Positions 26,862 through 40,394 are shown, numbered from the stretch's first letter. The stretch: DNA of 64,000 nucleotides from Progne subis subis (GCA_022316685.1 JAKJHU010000023.1:2653192-2717191), one strand, 5' to 3'. The notes: generated by a model not told the origin, from the sequence alone. Translations and numbers: made by a program.

Positions 26862-29800
26862 AGTAATGACATGTAATGATATGAAAAAATATGGAAGGCA
26901 AAGCCCAGATTGATGTGAGTTGTCAATGCTGAGTTTTGCTAAAGTGAGGACAACTAATGTGTGACTAACATGTCTCAATAATGATCAGGAGCATGAACAA
27001 TGGCAGAGTACACATTGCAGGTAGAAGAATCAAGTAAAATATATCAAATGATGTTTTTGCAATGTGTGTCATTTTTGTTAAATTAATCACTTTATGAATT
27101 AGCTAGAGGAAGAAAGCAAATAAAATATTTTATGATGCTATATGTGGGAGGTTTTAATATAGCAGTGTACCTACTTGCTTCCAATATGCAATTTTGAAGT
27201 TGCCAGAGTATAAATTACTGCTGATGGTGAACAGGGACCCTGAATTAAGGAAACATTTTGCACATCAGTTAAAACAATCCCCTGATCTTAAACATTACTT
27301 AAGGAAGTAAATTTTATGCTCATGATTAGGCCCAGGATAGTTGTCAGAGCTTTATTTTAAAATAATTAAAACATGTGGGAAAGTTTTATATTGTGAAAAA
27401 AATTAAAATAGGAGCATAGATAACTCAAACTAAGAAGAATGAACAAGATGAAACTCTCTGATGCAAGGCAGGAATGTTTCATACTGGACATTTATAAAGT
27501 AGAAAGCACACAAGGCTTTCTTAAATTTCTTTCCATACACATATATTTTTAAAACTGTGCTTGCTAAAAGTTAATGTTATTGTTACTACTTTTTCTACCT
27601 GTCAGCTATGGTGTCAGAAACTATGTTTTTGTCTGTTTTATAGAAGTAAATAAATATTCCAAATGGTCTTCAGGACAGATTGCTAAGGTTCAACATTAAC
27701 TCTAAGCATTATTTTAAACAATTTAATGAAGTTTAAAATAAATCTTGCATTTCCACTAAGTTGCCAAGTACTGCAGGGAAGAAAAAGTCCAAAAGCGAGT
27801 ATAAGATTAAAATTGTTGCTGAAGCTAGTACATGTTAGTAATTAAAAAAGACAGTTGGTTGCCTTTTTCATTTCCCATTTTTAAGCTTAAGAGCCCACTC
27901 CTGCTGTGCAGTTAGAAGTCCATCCTGCTACCTCTTTTGTCATCAGTACTTCTGCATGCACATAAAGACACAGATATAACTCTTCGAGGCCATTGGAAGA
28001 GCACACAAATCTGCAGGGCCCCAGATGTACAAAAATGAAGTGACTTGTAAGCAATAATTTCTTTATACCCTCGTCATATAAAGCTAAGCCTGCTTTAGAC
28101 AATGAAGTAAGCTAAGTGATTTATGTGCTGACCTCCATTTATTATCTGCAAACTTACTGGGGTTTTGGGGGGTGTTTATATGCATTTAGGGTTTGTTTTG
28201 ATTTTTTTTTAATCTTGAATATAGTACCTCTTCTCCACAAAGGACAAATCTCAAAGTTTGATAGCAAATGCAGTTTCTCATAACTCCCTTCTCTCTTTAA
28301 CTATCCTGAATAAAATATGTTCAATTAATTTTCTGTTTTCCTAATTATTTTTCCAATTCCATCCTCAAAGAAATACAAAGAAAAATTTATTTCTACTCTG
28401 TTACTTAAGTGTATAACTGCTATCAAACAGTAGCAAACAAAGTGGTCTGAGTAAATGTGTAAAAAAAGTAAGATTAATAGTGGTGGGCTTTTCAAAGATC
28501 AAAACTTGACAAGACAAAATTGGTTATTTGACAGTTACAGAATTGGCAATTAAAAAGAACACAGTAAGTGTCCTATTTCTGAAGACAGGAACATGCACTG
28601 CTGTTTTATTAAAGCTGGCTTGTAGACTTTATACTTCATTCAGCCCTTGCCACTTTGTATAGAAATGTCCACAAAAGAAATAGCTGTCCACTGAAGTTTG
28701 AAGGGTGAAGCAAGAAGATGGAAGAAAAATTGTTTACAGTGAAACAAGAGGTCAGTAGAAGCAAAGCAGTTCTGTTGTGAAACAAAAAGTTAAATATCAG
28801 GAACAAATTACCAGACAAGGTCCTACAATTTTCTTTCTATAAAGGTGGTAATTGTTTGCTTATAGCATAGAATTTTTCTGGCTGTTTTATGTTGTGATGG
28901 CACATCACAAGCTTTATCTAATTTGCTTTTTGCCTTTCTCTCTGGTGTGAATTTACTGGTGTGCTGAGCCATGGGTTACATTGTCCAAAGGAGCCCATTT
29001 TGGTGTTTCAGTGTTATGCTTTATTCCTTCATTAATTCTAAACTACCTTTCTTCTTCTTTCCTGTAGCTATAGTAGACATCCACTATATCTTTGTTTTCC
29101 AGCCACCTAACCCTGGCCCAGAGACTGTGGTCAGCATCACTCTCTGTAGGGGTGTGCAGTGAAACCTCTCCCTTACAGGACCCGAGGTGTGACACCTCCA
29201 CCTGGCCTGGCCTGCCTGTCCCTCCTGGACAGCCTGGAGTTCTCCACCCCAGAACTCCAACTCCGGGACTTAAGCTTAGTGGAAAAAACCACAAAACAGT
29301 GGTACCAAGAATAAAATAGCTCTGCCTATCAAGAACATAGGCTTGAGAGCTCATTAAGGTAGAAGTTATTTTCTGTTTCAGTTCTGTTTCCTTAGGAAAT
29401 TATTGGAAAATCACTGAGCAAAGAAACTTAAGGACATCTTCACTGCAACTTATCAGAAAAACAAACAAGCAAACAAACAAATAACCCCAACAATACTCAT
29501 TCCTCTTTGTACTTGCATCTTTCCAAAAGGAATTTTCCTGTTTTCAGTGAGACAAGGATGGCCACACTTCTCTTCATGAGCAGTTGCAGGAGGGCATGCT
29601 GGTGAAATGGAAGTGTTATTTTTCTGATGTAATATCCTCAGTGATCTTAATTTTCTGGTTTTATAAATTCCAGAAAATTTTATTAATGAATACTGGGAAC
29701 CCAGCACGATGCTGGTCTTTAATGACTAAATATTTCAATTTAAATATTTCAATCTGTTACAGGGACATGTAACTTCAGTGATAATTTACATATTACTAGT

Positions 29801-32134
29801 AATTTTAACATTTTTTTTCAATCACAGGTGAAAGAAATCTCCTTAATGAAACAAATCAGTGTCTCCCACTGTTTATTTGGTTTGTAGAAGATAAAAAGTT
29901 GTAAAAAATAAACAGTTCTAAAGCATTCTTCAGATTTTTTTTTTCCCCAGAGATTATTATTAAAGTAAATTTGAATTATGTTCCCTCTCCAAGTCAGTCA
30001 TTCATAAAATGTTCCTATTTCATTCTGGATGGGATTTTCAAGTATAACTTCAAGTGAAATTCAGAGAACAGTAGTTTCCAGGTCTGAAGTACCCCAAGAG
30101 TCAGTTAAACAGAAGTGAGTACTGCACAGTAGTCTAGTATTTCCCCCTCTCTTCTTTTTTGGGTTGTATTTTGTGTTGGGTTTTGGGTAATTTTTTTTAA
30201 TATTCTAGCAATCAGTAATAACTTCAAATACCTTCCTTTAAGTCTCAGCTTGTAAAAAAGGAGAATCAGTAATTTTAATTAACTTTTTAAAAGAAAGATC
30301 TGCATGAATCTTGGGTTTTTACATAGGGTATAACTGAGCCATTGACTTGCTAGCTGTCAGGGTGCTCTTTGTAATTTTCAGGAAGGAGCTAAAACACCTG
30401 CGGTTAATTCCAAGTCAAAGGGAATTATAAAAGTCCAGCTTTTTCTTGGAACAAAGTTGCTGAGGTTTTACCACTCATTGCCAGAAATCATTCTAATACT
30501 GTAACTGCAGCATTCTGATTGATGTATACATATCCCCATGACTTTTAGGGAATGCAGTCACATAAAAAATGTAGATATTAAATAGCTGAGAAACAATATT
30601 TAGACTAATTATACTCTTTAAATGAAGATTACATGCAAAGCCAGATTATACAGAACAATAAATGTACAGTAGACTAAAGTGTTTATTGTGCCTGTTTTGA
30701 GAGGACCTGCAATGGAATTTATAGAAGTCTATTTTCTATTTTAAATGAATTAGATGCCAGACTTTTCTGGGTTATCCAGGGATAAAAGAGATCTCCTTGG
30801 TTTAAGCTAGCATTGCCCTGCAGGAGACCCGAAGGATGACTTGCACAGGTCCTGATGGTGTTCTCCTCTGTAATAGGCAGCCTACAGCTGTTACAGCCAG
30901 GGAGAGCTCAAGTTTTGGAATTGCTACAAAGGTAGAATGAGACATATTGCCATAACAGGGAGAGTACTGCCTCTCTTCTAAAGCAAGCCTTTTGTGTTGG
31001 GGGGAGTTTGTCAGACAGATTCAGCCTGAGGGACTGGTATGAACAGCACGGAAAAGTTGTTCCATCCAGGTTCACAGCTCCTTTAAGGAACTCTCTTTTT
31101 GCTACAGAAGCTTGGCTTGACTGTTTAATGCCCATGAAACATTTTCCTTCCTGCTCTTGTATCCGTTTGAGCAGACCCTTAATCCTTCTGATTTGATAGT
31201 TTGCACAACAGAGATTAAAGCAGCACTGATTGATAGAAAGTTAATCCTGGGCAACAGTTACTTTTCTATCCGTGAATTTGGGAAGCTGTCTTGAGGTCTT
31301 AGGGATCACCTGCTGTTGTTGGTGAATCAGTGCAGGCTGTGCTTCAAAGCTCTCATCCCATCTGCATAGAGCTTGGTGTTGTGCTGAACAGACTGTGTGT
31401 GTCTGATTCTTGGAATTAACTGTGGCAGCAAGATCATTCTGGCAGATGGTTGCAGTGGCATGTGTATGGGTATATCTGAAGGATGATGGTGTTATTCTAT
31501 TTCCTGATGATCATACCTTTGCTTATGGAAAAGACTTTCCTTTTGCCTGTTTTTAATATGCAGATATATGAATTGTAAAGTCATTCCTTGGTCATTTTTT
31601 CTTTTTTTTTTATTTCCTTTAATGTAAAATAACTTCTGCATAGCAAGCATGTCCTTTGGCAAGTAAATGAATGTACAAAGAGGAAATGTAAAAGGTTTGC
31701 CATATTTCCTTTTTCATCAGCTCCTAAAATTTCCTCCTACAGACTATTTTATTTCATTTTGTTTCTTATAAGGCTGCATTCCCTTGAGATGTTGTTTAAG
31801 CAGCAGCTCAAGTCTGTCCTCACTTGCGTGTGCCTTGGGCAAACAGCCTCAATTGCTGAGTAACAGGCATCAGAACTCTGAGTGTCAGTGTTTGGTTTTC
31901 AGGCTTTCAGCAAGATTGCAAAGGGAACACAAAGTTCCACTGGGAAATTGAGCATCAGTATTTCATTTAGTGGTACAGTTAGATTATGAAGCACTGTGTG
32001 CGAAATGGTATTTTTTTTCAGAAAACTCACTGATGTGGAAAGAGAATTCTGAGTTTTCTCTATTACCAAGTCAAATGTATAGAAGCTGTTTGAAGATTAC
32101 AGACAAATTATCAAATTTGAATTTCAGATCAACC

Positions 32135-32162
32135 TTTTTTTTTTTTTTTTTTCCCCCCCCCC
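32135..32162 (+). repeat. T18-C10 homopolymer junction
   Basis: Eighteen T followed directly by ten C. The complementary strand is G10A18. It is prone to slippage and to length error in assemblies. Confidence 0.9.
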
Positions 32163-33463
32163 TTAATTTTATAAAAAGTACTTTGGTAAAGTAGGTGAGA
32201 TAAATAAGAAAGTTGCCTTTTTCACAAGTTCCTCTCTTGTGAGGTTGGTCAGTCATGAAGTTTTCTCACAGTTAAGAGAGGAAGGTAAGCTTCTCACTGT
32301 ACACAGAGAGGTTTTTATCCTAATATTAATTAGCTGAATTTCAGTTTAACACAATAGGTATTTCAGATAAAAACAGTGTACCTGAAAAGAAGTTTTAATC
32401 TCAATGAGACCAACCACTGAACGAGTGCAGGATGCAGGTGCATTGTTATCCCTTGTTCAGTGAGTATTTACTGAATAGTGACGTTACTCTGTCAGTTATG
32501 AGTAGGTCTGTGGCATGAGAATTCTTTCTACACAAAACTGACTATATGTCAAATATGTGTAGACAGAAGTGGCATTACACTGAATAGTGTAACAGTGACT
32601 ATTGCTATGAGTGCCTTGAGGGATATTACATTCATCCTTTTTCAACCATAGTTTGCCTAATTTCATCTTTTAAATCTCTGGAATTTCTTATGCTCATTCC
32701 ACTGGGTATGAAACTTCATCATAAACTACTTCTGGGATATAAGTTATATTTTTACCTAGTCTCTCTCTCTCACACACACACTCTTCCCTTGCCTCTTGTC
32801 TGTAATTCCTGTTATTAGGAATTCATATGCAGATATTAGCATATAATTGTTATAGGAATTATTTTACATAATTTCTAATAAGATAGGAAATGTATCTTTT
32901 TTTCAAGGATACAAAGCATATCATGTGTCTCTTCTTTTGTGCTTAGTTTTCTGGGCTTAAAATCCATACACAGGTCTTTTTAATTCTCTCATGAAAGCAG
33001 TAATGATACTTCAAAGAGAATTATAGGAAAAAAAGATATCTTTTTTCCATAGGGAACATGTAACTTCTGGATTTTTTTCTGTGAGCAAACTGTACTCCCT
33101 GACACAAAGGTAAAAACTATCCCTCTGTGATCACTCACATATTACACAGCAACCCAAATACCCCTGTTATCATTTCCTCACATTCTTCTTCATTCACTTT
33201 TTTATGTACAAAAGTCTTTTGAATTAGTCGGTGTTAAAATTTGCGGAGTTTTCTAAAAATCAGAACATTGTACAGTGCAATTGACAACTTTGTGTGATCA
33301 GTAATTCCTGTGGATGCAATGTGAAGAAAGCTACAAAGTTGTTTTATGTGCAGAGTAGAAATAGTTGTTGTTGATCCCACAGGAATGCAAAGTAGTTTTT
33401 TTGTAAAAGTGATGCTTCTTTCTCTGAGCTTGATGCACATATATGTAAGAACTAATGAGGGTG

Positions 33464-33521
33464 TGTATTGGGTTTATGTGGCCAGGTTTTGGTAGCAGGG
33501 GAGTTATAAGGTGGCTTCTGT
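33464..33521 (+). mobile_element. Possible 5' scrap of an avian ERV LTR
   Basis: The segment begins TGTATTGGGTTTATGTGG and continues through GGTTTTGGTAGCAGGG and GGTGGCTTCTGT. This resembles the start of an LTR family I recall as common in bird genomes. The similarity ends abruptly at about 33521, shortly before a CR1 fragment. The identification is from memory and the piece is short. Confidence 0.4.
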
Positions 33522-33534
33522 AAGGGTCAATTGA

Positions 33535-33754
33535 GACTGGAGATAAGGAAGAATTTTTTACAATGGAGGTGTTAAAACACTGGGAAAGGCTGCCCTGATA
33601 GGTGTTGGAAGCCCCATGCCTCATTCAGGGTGAGGCTTAACAGGGCCCTGAGCATCCTCATGTAGTTGAAGATACCCCTGCTCATTGCACAAGGGTTGGA
33701 CTAGATGGTCTTTAGAGGTCTCTTCCAACCCAAGCCATTTTATGATTTTATGAA
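33535..33754 (+). mobile_element. CR1 LINE 3' fragment, sense
   Basis: About 220 bp of the CR1 3' region. It contains CTGGGAAAGGCTGCCCTGAT, then GGGCCCTGAGCATCCTCATG, and the diagnostic GGGTTGGACTAGATGGTCTT. It closes with two copies of an ATTTTATGA-like end repeat. This is a 5'-truncated, moderately diverged copy. Confidence 0.92.
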
Positions 33755-36046
33755 AGAGTGGGAGGAAGATGATTTAAGAGCTGAATTTATGCCTTATTAC
33801 CCTAATCTGGTTTGACTGATAATAAATTAAACTAATTTTCCCTAGCCAAGTCTGTTTTACTCATGATGGTAACTGGAGAGGGATCTCTCCCCATCCTTAC
33901 CTTCATCCATGAGCCTTTTGTTTCATCTTCTCTCCGCAGGGCACCTGCCATCCAGCAGGGGCCAACCCACCACACTGTGCATAAACACGACATCTTTTTT
34001 TCAGAATTAAATTAAGTATGGGGCTTGTTTGTTTGTTTGTTATTAATGTGTGTTGTTTTTGTGTTGTTTTTCTTTGGATTGAATGCGAAGGAAATCTGGG
34101 AGAAGCATTTTCAGATGGCAGCAGTCCTGTTTAAACTGAACTTACCCTGCTTCTCCTGCCTACTGTCAGCAGGGTTCACACAAAAGCAGGCATTGTCGGT
34201 ATCTTTGTCTGTGTCACATGAATTCTATTTAGAAGCCTCTTGTATATACAGTTGCTGCAAAAGCTGCTGTGGGAGTAAAGCAGTTATGGCAAACCAGATT
34301 TCTGCAATAAGTGTCTTTTCCATTTAATTTTCTTTTTCATTAAAACACGACTTTGTCTCTTGAGAAGTAGTTAGCATTTATTATGAACAATAAACTGACA
34401 GTCAGGTTTTTTTGTCACAATCTGTTATGTTCTTTTGTCATTTCCAAGATTGCCTGTGGTACTATAAAGTGTTCTTCAGCACATTTTTTAGCTTTGGGTG
34501 TTATAACTAATGTGGCTGAGCTGCATGTTTGGGCAAAGTCTTCAACTTTCTGAGATACTTGAGCTCTGCTTCCAAGTGTATTCCTAATTTTATGAATATG
34601 TGAGACCTTAGGTTATTTAATGAACTGTTTTCTGAAGAAGTATCTCTCAGCCACGTTTATGTCGCATTTAGTGTATTGTCGAGATCAATGACAAAAACAT
34701 ATCCAAAACTTCTGGATAATGAGAGTGACTTTGATGTGATTAGCAGTGAAGGCAAGTACTTGCAGTGTCCTGTGTCAGCAATTTATAAAGTGTTTGATAA
34801 GTAATCTTGACGGAAGAGCCATAAAAGCAATTCCAGGGTATAAACCTGGGACTGGATGGGATACTTTTGAGTGACAGTAGAAGAGGCATATTTGATCTCT
34901 ACAGAAACCTAAGTAGGAGCATGTGAATTTCCTGCAGTACTTAAGATCTGCCTGATATATTGACTTACTGACAAGAGTGCATTCTGTCTTCTGAGAGCGT
35001 ATCTAAGCTCTGAGTTCTTATTCAACTTTAAAGAGAGTCTGATTCTAGATGGGAAGAGGGTTTTTTGTTTGTTTGTTTGTTTTATTTAATTTCATATATA
35101 CTTGCTCTATTCCTTCCATTACTGTATGTTCACCTCTGTTCCTTCATTAATACCAAGTATACTTTAAGTTTTAAAGTGTGCATTTCACTTTTCTTACCTT
35201 CTTGCCTCCAGTTCTTGGGCGCTGGTTTTCTTATCTGGATCTAGGTGAAAACACTTACATGATTTGACCAATATGACCTCTGAATTAAAATAATTTAATT
35301 TTTATTATGATAGTGGAATTATTTATCTTTTAGTGGAATGAAGGGAAGATAGAAGTAACAAGTACATTTTTTTTTCAGTTGGTGGATTTGAGAAACTCAG
35401 TGATCCAAATTGTTTTTTAATGTCAAACTGATAAACATGAACAGAAGTGAATTTTCACCCCCAAGTAACTTGTCTCCTAAAAATATGTTAAGATACAGGT
35501 TTATCTCAGACTTTGCTGGTGATATCATTATTTTTTCACTGGTATTTATCATTTTAACCTCGTATCATATTTACTGTGGGAGTACATGCATCTTGCCAGT
35601 AAATACAAGAAAATACCAAGTAATTGTTTTCAGAATGTAAATCTTATTCAGAGATCCCTTGATACAGGAATTCTGTTCAAATTTGCTTTTGATTTCTGGC
35701 TGCAGCAAAACATGGTTAGAATGCCACAGAAAGACCAATCAGGATGATAAAGTCGCTATTTTGAAACATATTGTTGCATATTTTTTTTTTTTTTCAGGCT
35801 CTGAACTTTTGCCAGTTGTTTGTTTATTTCAGTTATCTGTTTATTTCAAGACAGTCAACAAACATTATTAAAGCACCTAAAATAAATCTTGCAGAACATG
35901 GTCCTGGTGTTGTTCAGCTTATTCAGAAAAACATAAAGCTGTGGAACTTCTTAGAGGTGAAAACCAATGAGGATGGACCTTTCTGTCAAATTTCTCACCA
36001 GTGCAGCTCTCCAGCACAGCAGCAATTGGAATGGTTGAACACCTGA

Positions 36047-36565
36047 GTGCAGGGCAGCAACAGCAAGTTAACGGCCAGAAGTAGTACAGTCAGAACAGCT
36101 ACTCATTTTAATTCAGCTGCAGAGTTTGGGGTGTTGACACAGTACAGGTTTAGAGGTGGAAGCCTTGGTGATGTGGTCAGCGTTGGTGTGAGCAGGCAGC
36201 TGAGGATTTTGCGTTTGAGCGTCAGAAGGAAAAGCCCACTGAGGGAGGCAGTGGCATCACCTTCCTCACAGGACAGCCACCCTGGTCCTGACAGCCCGAC
36301 AGCTTCTTCTGTTACTGTGCCAGCCCTTTTGGCAACAGCTATTTGGGGCTGCCTGAGCCTCTGTGGCTCTGCCTGTTGTTGCATTTAGAGGGGAGTCCAT
36401 CTACACAGGGAGAGGCCGTAAGTGGTAACTTTGGCCTATTGGCTTCTCACTGTGTGTTTAAACATATGGTACTCCTCACACTGAGCAAGCTTGAGGTTAA
36501 AACATCATCTGCAAGATAAAACTAGCTTTCCTCGTTGCAGCTTAAACCCAGCTCATATTAATGAG
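36047..36565. other. GC-rich block of unknown origin beside the solo LTR
   Basis: 36047-36400 is clearly richer in GC than the surrounding intron and is open for 113 codons on +, with a 93-codon shadow on -. The predicted peptide has no recognisable domain, signal peptide or splice context. GC richness alone lengthens open frames, so I do not call a gene. It lies outside the target-site duplication of the LTR and therefore is not part of that insertion. Confidence 0.35.
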
Positions 36566-36571
36566 TAAACT
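36566..36571. repeat. Left target-site duplication TAAACT
   Basis: Six bases TAAACT directly precede the TG end of the LTR and are repeated exactly after its CA end at 37267-37272. A 6-bp duplication is typical of class II (ERVK-like, alpha/betaretrovirus-related) integrations. Confidence 0.88.
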
Positions 36572-36776
36572 TGAGGCGTGTCCCCTCATGCCTGGCAGGC
36601 GTGCAGGCTAGCTCAGTTCTGCACTGCCACAGCGAGGATCGGTCCGGGGTTACAGGCACGGCGAGTAACCTCCTCCCGGTGGGTTCTTGGTTCCCCACAC
36701 CAGCGAGTGGACCTGATGGCGTCACGACTGCGGCGATGGAAAAAGGATCGACTCTCTTGAGCAGGGTAGAAGGTAG

Positions 36777-36782
36777 TTTATT
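36777..36782 (-). terminator. LTR poly(A) signal AATAAA
   Basis: Minus-strand AATAAA inside the solo LTR, about 76 nt downstream of its TATA-like box, as expected for the R region. It faces against DMD transcription, so it should not end DMD transcripts. Confidence 0.7.
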
Positions 36783-36857
36783 AAGGGGAGTCCGGCAAGG
36801 AGCTCCACCTCAGACCACTGCTGCCCAGAGAGAGCAGAGATCAAAGCTTGACAGCCA

Positions 36858-36864
36858 CTTATAA
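36858..36864 (-). promoter_or_regulatory. LTR TATA-like box
   Basis: Minus-strand TTATAAG at the U3/R transition of the solo LTR, preceded by a GC-rich stretch. It could drive an antisense transcript through intron 55 if still active. No evidence of activity is visible in sequence alone. Confidence 0.6.
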
Positions 36865-37266
36865 CCGGGGGAGGATCCAGGGGTGGTGACAACGGGTCAG
36901 CCAACCAGGGAACACGGGAGTGTAACAGGAGTGTCAACTTCTGAACCATTAACAAATCACAGGAGGGGAGGAGGGGATTCCCCGGGCACCAGCCTATCAC
37001 TCGACGCCTCTCCTGGATCTTTCCAGAATCCAGGGAAGGGTCTCGAAGTGACAGACAGGGCGACCACGAGGAGAGAGGGGGGATTAACAGGGACAGGTTC
37101 AGGGGAGGAATGATTGGCATAAAACATCTGGTTAAACAACAACTCAACAGGGGGAAACTATTACAGAACACAGGGGTATACAGTGGATTGAACCATTACA
37201 AAAATAACTTATAAATCTTACAAAAATAACTTAATAACTTAATAAAATGACTCTCGCACCACTACA

Positions 37267-37272
37267 TAAACT
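37267..37272. repeat. Right target-site duplication TAAACT
   Basis: Exact copy of the left 6-bp duplication at 36566-36571. Two identical flanks argue for a fairly recent, intact integration boundary. Confidence 0.88.
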
Positions 37273-40200
37273 GATTAACACTCGATGAATTCTATTTTGT
37301 TGTGACAGGAACAGTCAACATCCATTGTTAGAGTGACTTTGATAACATTTGACTGCTGCACAACAGCTTTCTCTCTGCGGTAACTTTACTGGCATCTCTT
37401 GCTTAAAACCGAGGAAGTCAGAAAATCCTGAGGCCACACTAGCGTGACCTGGATTTCCACTGAAAATCAAGATGAAGTGTACTTCTGTCCTTTATGCTGC
37501 CCAAGTGCCTGCCCTTCCTGGCCCTTCCTCGGGACACCGCCAGTAGCGAGGGTTTGACACAAGTAGCACAGAAGCACTGGAGTTTTTGCCACATTGCCTC
37601 CTGCATAATGCCTACCAGGTCCCAATTAACCTGTCCTTGATTAAGAACAGATAATTGCAGTGGATCTTGCATGCTTGTACAGAGGAAGACCTGAAATAAT
37701 AGAAATTCCTAACAGATCTCATTACCTATAGAGCAATAAAAATTTCTTCTAAAAAGAGTCCTAAAACCATTATAAATAATGTTCTGCTTGATCCAGTTTG
37801 AATTGTGTCTAACATAAGAGGCCTCCAGTTTCTGCTTTATGTTTTGGGTTGTTCCCTTTTCATAAGAGTTCATGTTTTTTTTTTTTTTTAATAATTGAGA
37901 ATCATGTTATGAAACTGGTATACTAATTATTTTTCTCCAGACATCAACAATATCACCAATATAAACTTCAAATGTCAGAATATTTGTTTTCTAAAGAAAA
38001 GAAGATTACAAAAATTATTTATAACAGAAGAAATTAGGGTAATGTTTCAAACAGAAATAGTTTATTTTTAGTATAAAATGCCTTCAATTTTTATTTTAAA
38101 TGGATCTGAAAGAGAATTTTATATGCTTTTTGTATTTAGGGAAGGATGAATGTACATATGAGTATCATAGGTGCTAAAACATGAGATGCATGTTGATTAC
38201 ATGTTGGTGTACTGTGAAACAAATATACAGCTCTTTGTGTAAAAATAATTTTTCTTCTAGGAAAGGTCATCTATAATTAACTGATATCAGATATTTTTCA
38301 GATATTATTGGTTGGTGAAAGAAGAAAAAGACCTGTCCTTTCATCTTTCATGAGATTTTTCTTTTTTTTCTTCCAACCTAGATACAGTTGTGTATTTTAC
38401 AACTATGTAAAAATTTCCTGTTGTAAAAGGAAATCAGTACTAATTTGAAGTACTGGAATGTCAGCAGAACCGAAAGATGTAAATGCTTTCCACACTATGC
38501 AACAAGACTTTAGGACCTTCTAAGAGTAACTAAGTGGAAGCAAATGTTCCTGTAAAGGAAGATGTTCTTTGTGCTGTTACTGTTTGATCTCTGGAAAGCA
38601 GGGAGAGGAAAACTTAGATATACTGAAAGTAGCAGCATAATTACTTTGCTGCAGAAAGGTTGCCAAAAGATTGACAGGGTGAGTGTGCTGACAGCATGAG
38701 CAGGTGGAATGGGATCAGACATTCACTGGAGTTCGAGGGTTGGGACGTGCATATTTGGTGGGAGCAGACTACCTTCTAAAATCTGGAAAACTCTACTAGT
38801 TTGTAATGGGCCTTACGGTTTCGCTTTCGGAAAATTGTGTGTATGATTCTATGCACAGTTTATGCTGTTTCCCTCCTACTCACTCAAATCTCAAACACAG
38901 ATTTCAAAGGCGGATAGCTAAGCCCATTCTTAGACATCTCAGTAGAGGTGGCTGATTTTCTGACACACAGAACACTTGCAACTCCTGCTTGAAAAATGTG
39001 CTTTGTTTGCTTTGTTGGATTGGCTCTCCTGAAAGAGAGTACAGGCTATGTTAGTAAAATACATATTTATATTTTATACCATACAGTATAAGTTCTTCAT
39101 TTTGTGGCTACAAGGAATTTTTCTTCATTAGTGTAACCTCAGACTAACACAATGTTTCTTTTTATTTAAGGTTTCCATCTAGATATAATGACAAGAAAAG
39201 TAGACAGTGAAAATAATAATTTCCATTGAGGTCACTATTATCAGAATAGGATATATATCTCTAGACAAGGATCAAATCCTAAATGAAAATATAAATGCAG
39301 AAAGATTTATTTCTTTAAACATTTGTTTCTTTATTTAATATATTTATTCATATTTTCATTACATGTAAATGAATGCAAGGGTTTTCTCAGTCTTCAAAAA
39401 AACCTCTTCAAGAAGTCCACAGATTCCTTCCAAACACATGGAATTAGCTAATAATTGAATTAATTGCTAGAAGTCTCAAAAGCATTATTATTTTGCTATG
39501 ATCAAGGGAGAAATACAAGACCTTGTCCTATGGGCAAAAGGTTTTTTGAAGAAATATCTGCGCATTAGTATATGTTCAAATTATTGCGTTAGCACTCTTA
39601 AAGAGTTGCTATTCCAAAGCTGAGGCAGCCCAACGTAAATGAAATCAAGAAGCCCACACTGCAGTTAGTGTCAGCAAGAGATTGCTGCATCCTTAGATGC
39701 ACCATGAAGTCTCTTGCAATCTGACTATAACCTAAATTGAAGGCGCTTTTGCCAGTTTGTAAAAATATTGTTTTCTGAAAACAGGGCCAAACTTGCTAAA
39801 GAAAGCTTTTTTAAATCTTCTGTTAAATGAAATTAGCATTTGAATATGAAGTTTGGTCACATCTTTATTCTGGGACTTGTAGAATTAAACCATAACAATG
39901 ATAGATGCAACTTACACAGATTGCTTTCTGCAGGGCAAAGTTATACTTTTGGCTTCCATTCATCAGCACTTGATTCTCTCCTATAGGACTAGGTCTTACC
40001 CTTTTTTATCTTGAAAAATGTGTTGGGAAACCAGAAATGCCTTAATTATGTTCATAAGCTTGTCTTCACAATGGAAAAGACCTTTTTATCGTTCTTTTTA
40101 ATCAAGTCATTAGCATGAAATTCAGAGATGTAATCATACCAGACTGGAATTGGGGTCATGCCATAGGCTAGCTGAATGGGAGGCTTCTTGGCATGATGAT

Positions 40201-40393
40201 GTATGGCCATTTCACAACAATGCTTTTAACTCAGTAAGCCTGCCCTTTAATTATATTTTAAATCTCATTCGAGAAGTTTTTATCATTATGTAAATTGTTC
40301 AGTGAATGGTCTCATTCTGAGACTCAATAAAAGTTTTGCTTATGGACTGGGAGAGAAAATTACTTAAAAGCTTGATGGGGGAATGAGGAGCAT

Positions 40394-40394
<1 letters not shown>

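Larger units (their letters stand above)
36572..37266 (-). mobile_element. Solo LTR of an endogenous retrovirus, antisense to DMD
   Basis: A 695-bp element starting TG and ending CA on both strands, flanked by perfect TAAACT duplications. On the minus strand it reads as a U3-R-U5 LTR. U3 opens TGTAGTGGTGCGAGAG and is first AT-rich, then GC-rich. A TATA-like TTATAAG lies at 36858-36864, and an AATAAA poly(A) signal is about 80 nt further on (plus-strand TTTATT 36777-36782). A CpG-rich U5 ends in CCTCA. R therefore spans roughly 36757-36833. There is no internal retroviral sequence on either side, so this is a solo LTR left by recombination between the two LTRs. Class II is inferred from the 6-bp duplication. 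A 149-codon open frame inside it is incidental. Confidence 0.88.

Noticed and set aside
29043..29354. GC-rich patch with open frames on both strands
   Set aside because: Frames on both strands follow from local GC content. No protein family was recognised and no repeat family could be named.
36722..37171. 149-codon open frame on -, the longest in the window
   Set aside because: Lies wholly inside the solo LTR. LTRs of this type are non-coding and the GC-rich U3 explains the length.
36557..37278. Alternative target duplication ATTAA (36557-36561 and 37274-37278) for the LTR
   Set aside because: It would force LTR ends TG...CTG, which is not canonical. The TAAACT pair gives proper TG...CA ends and is one base longer.
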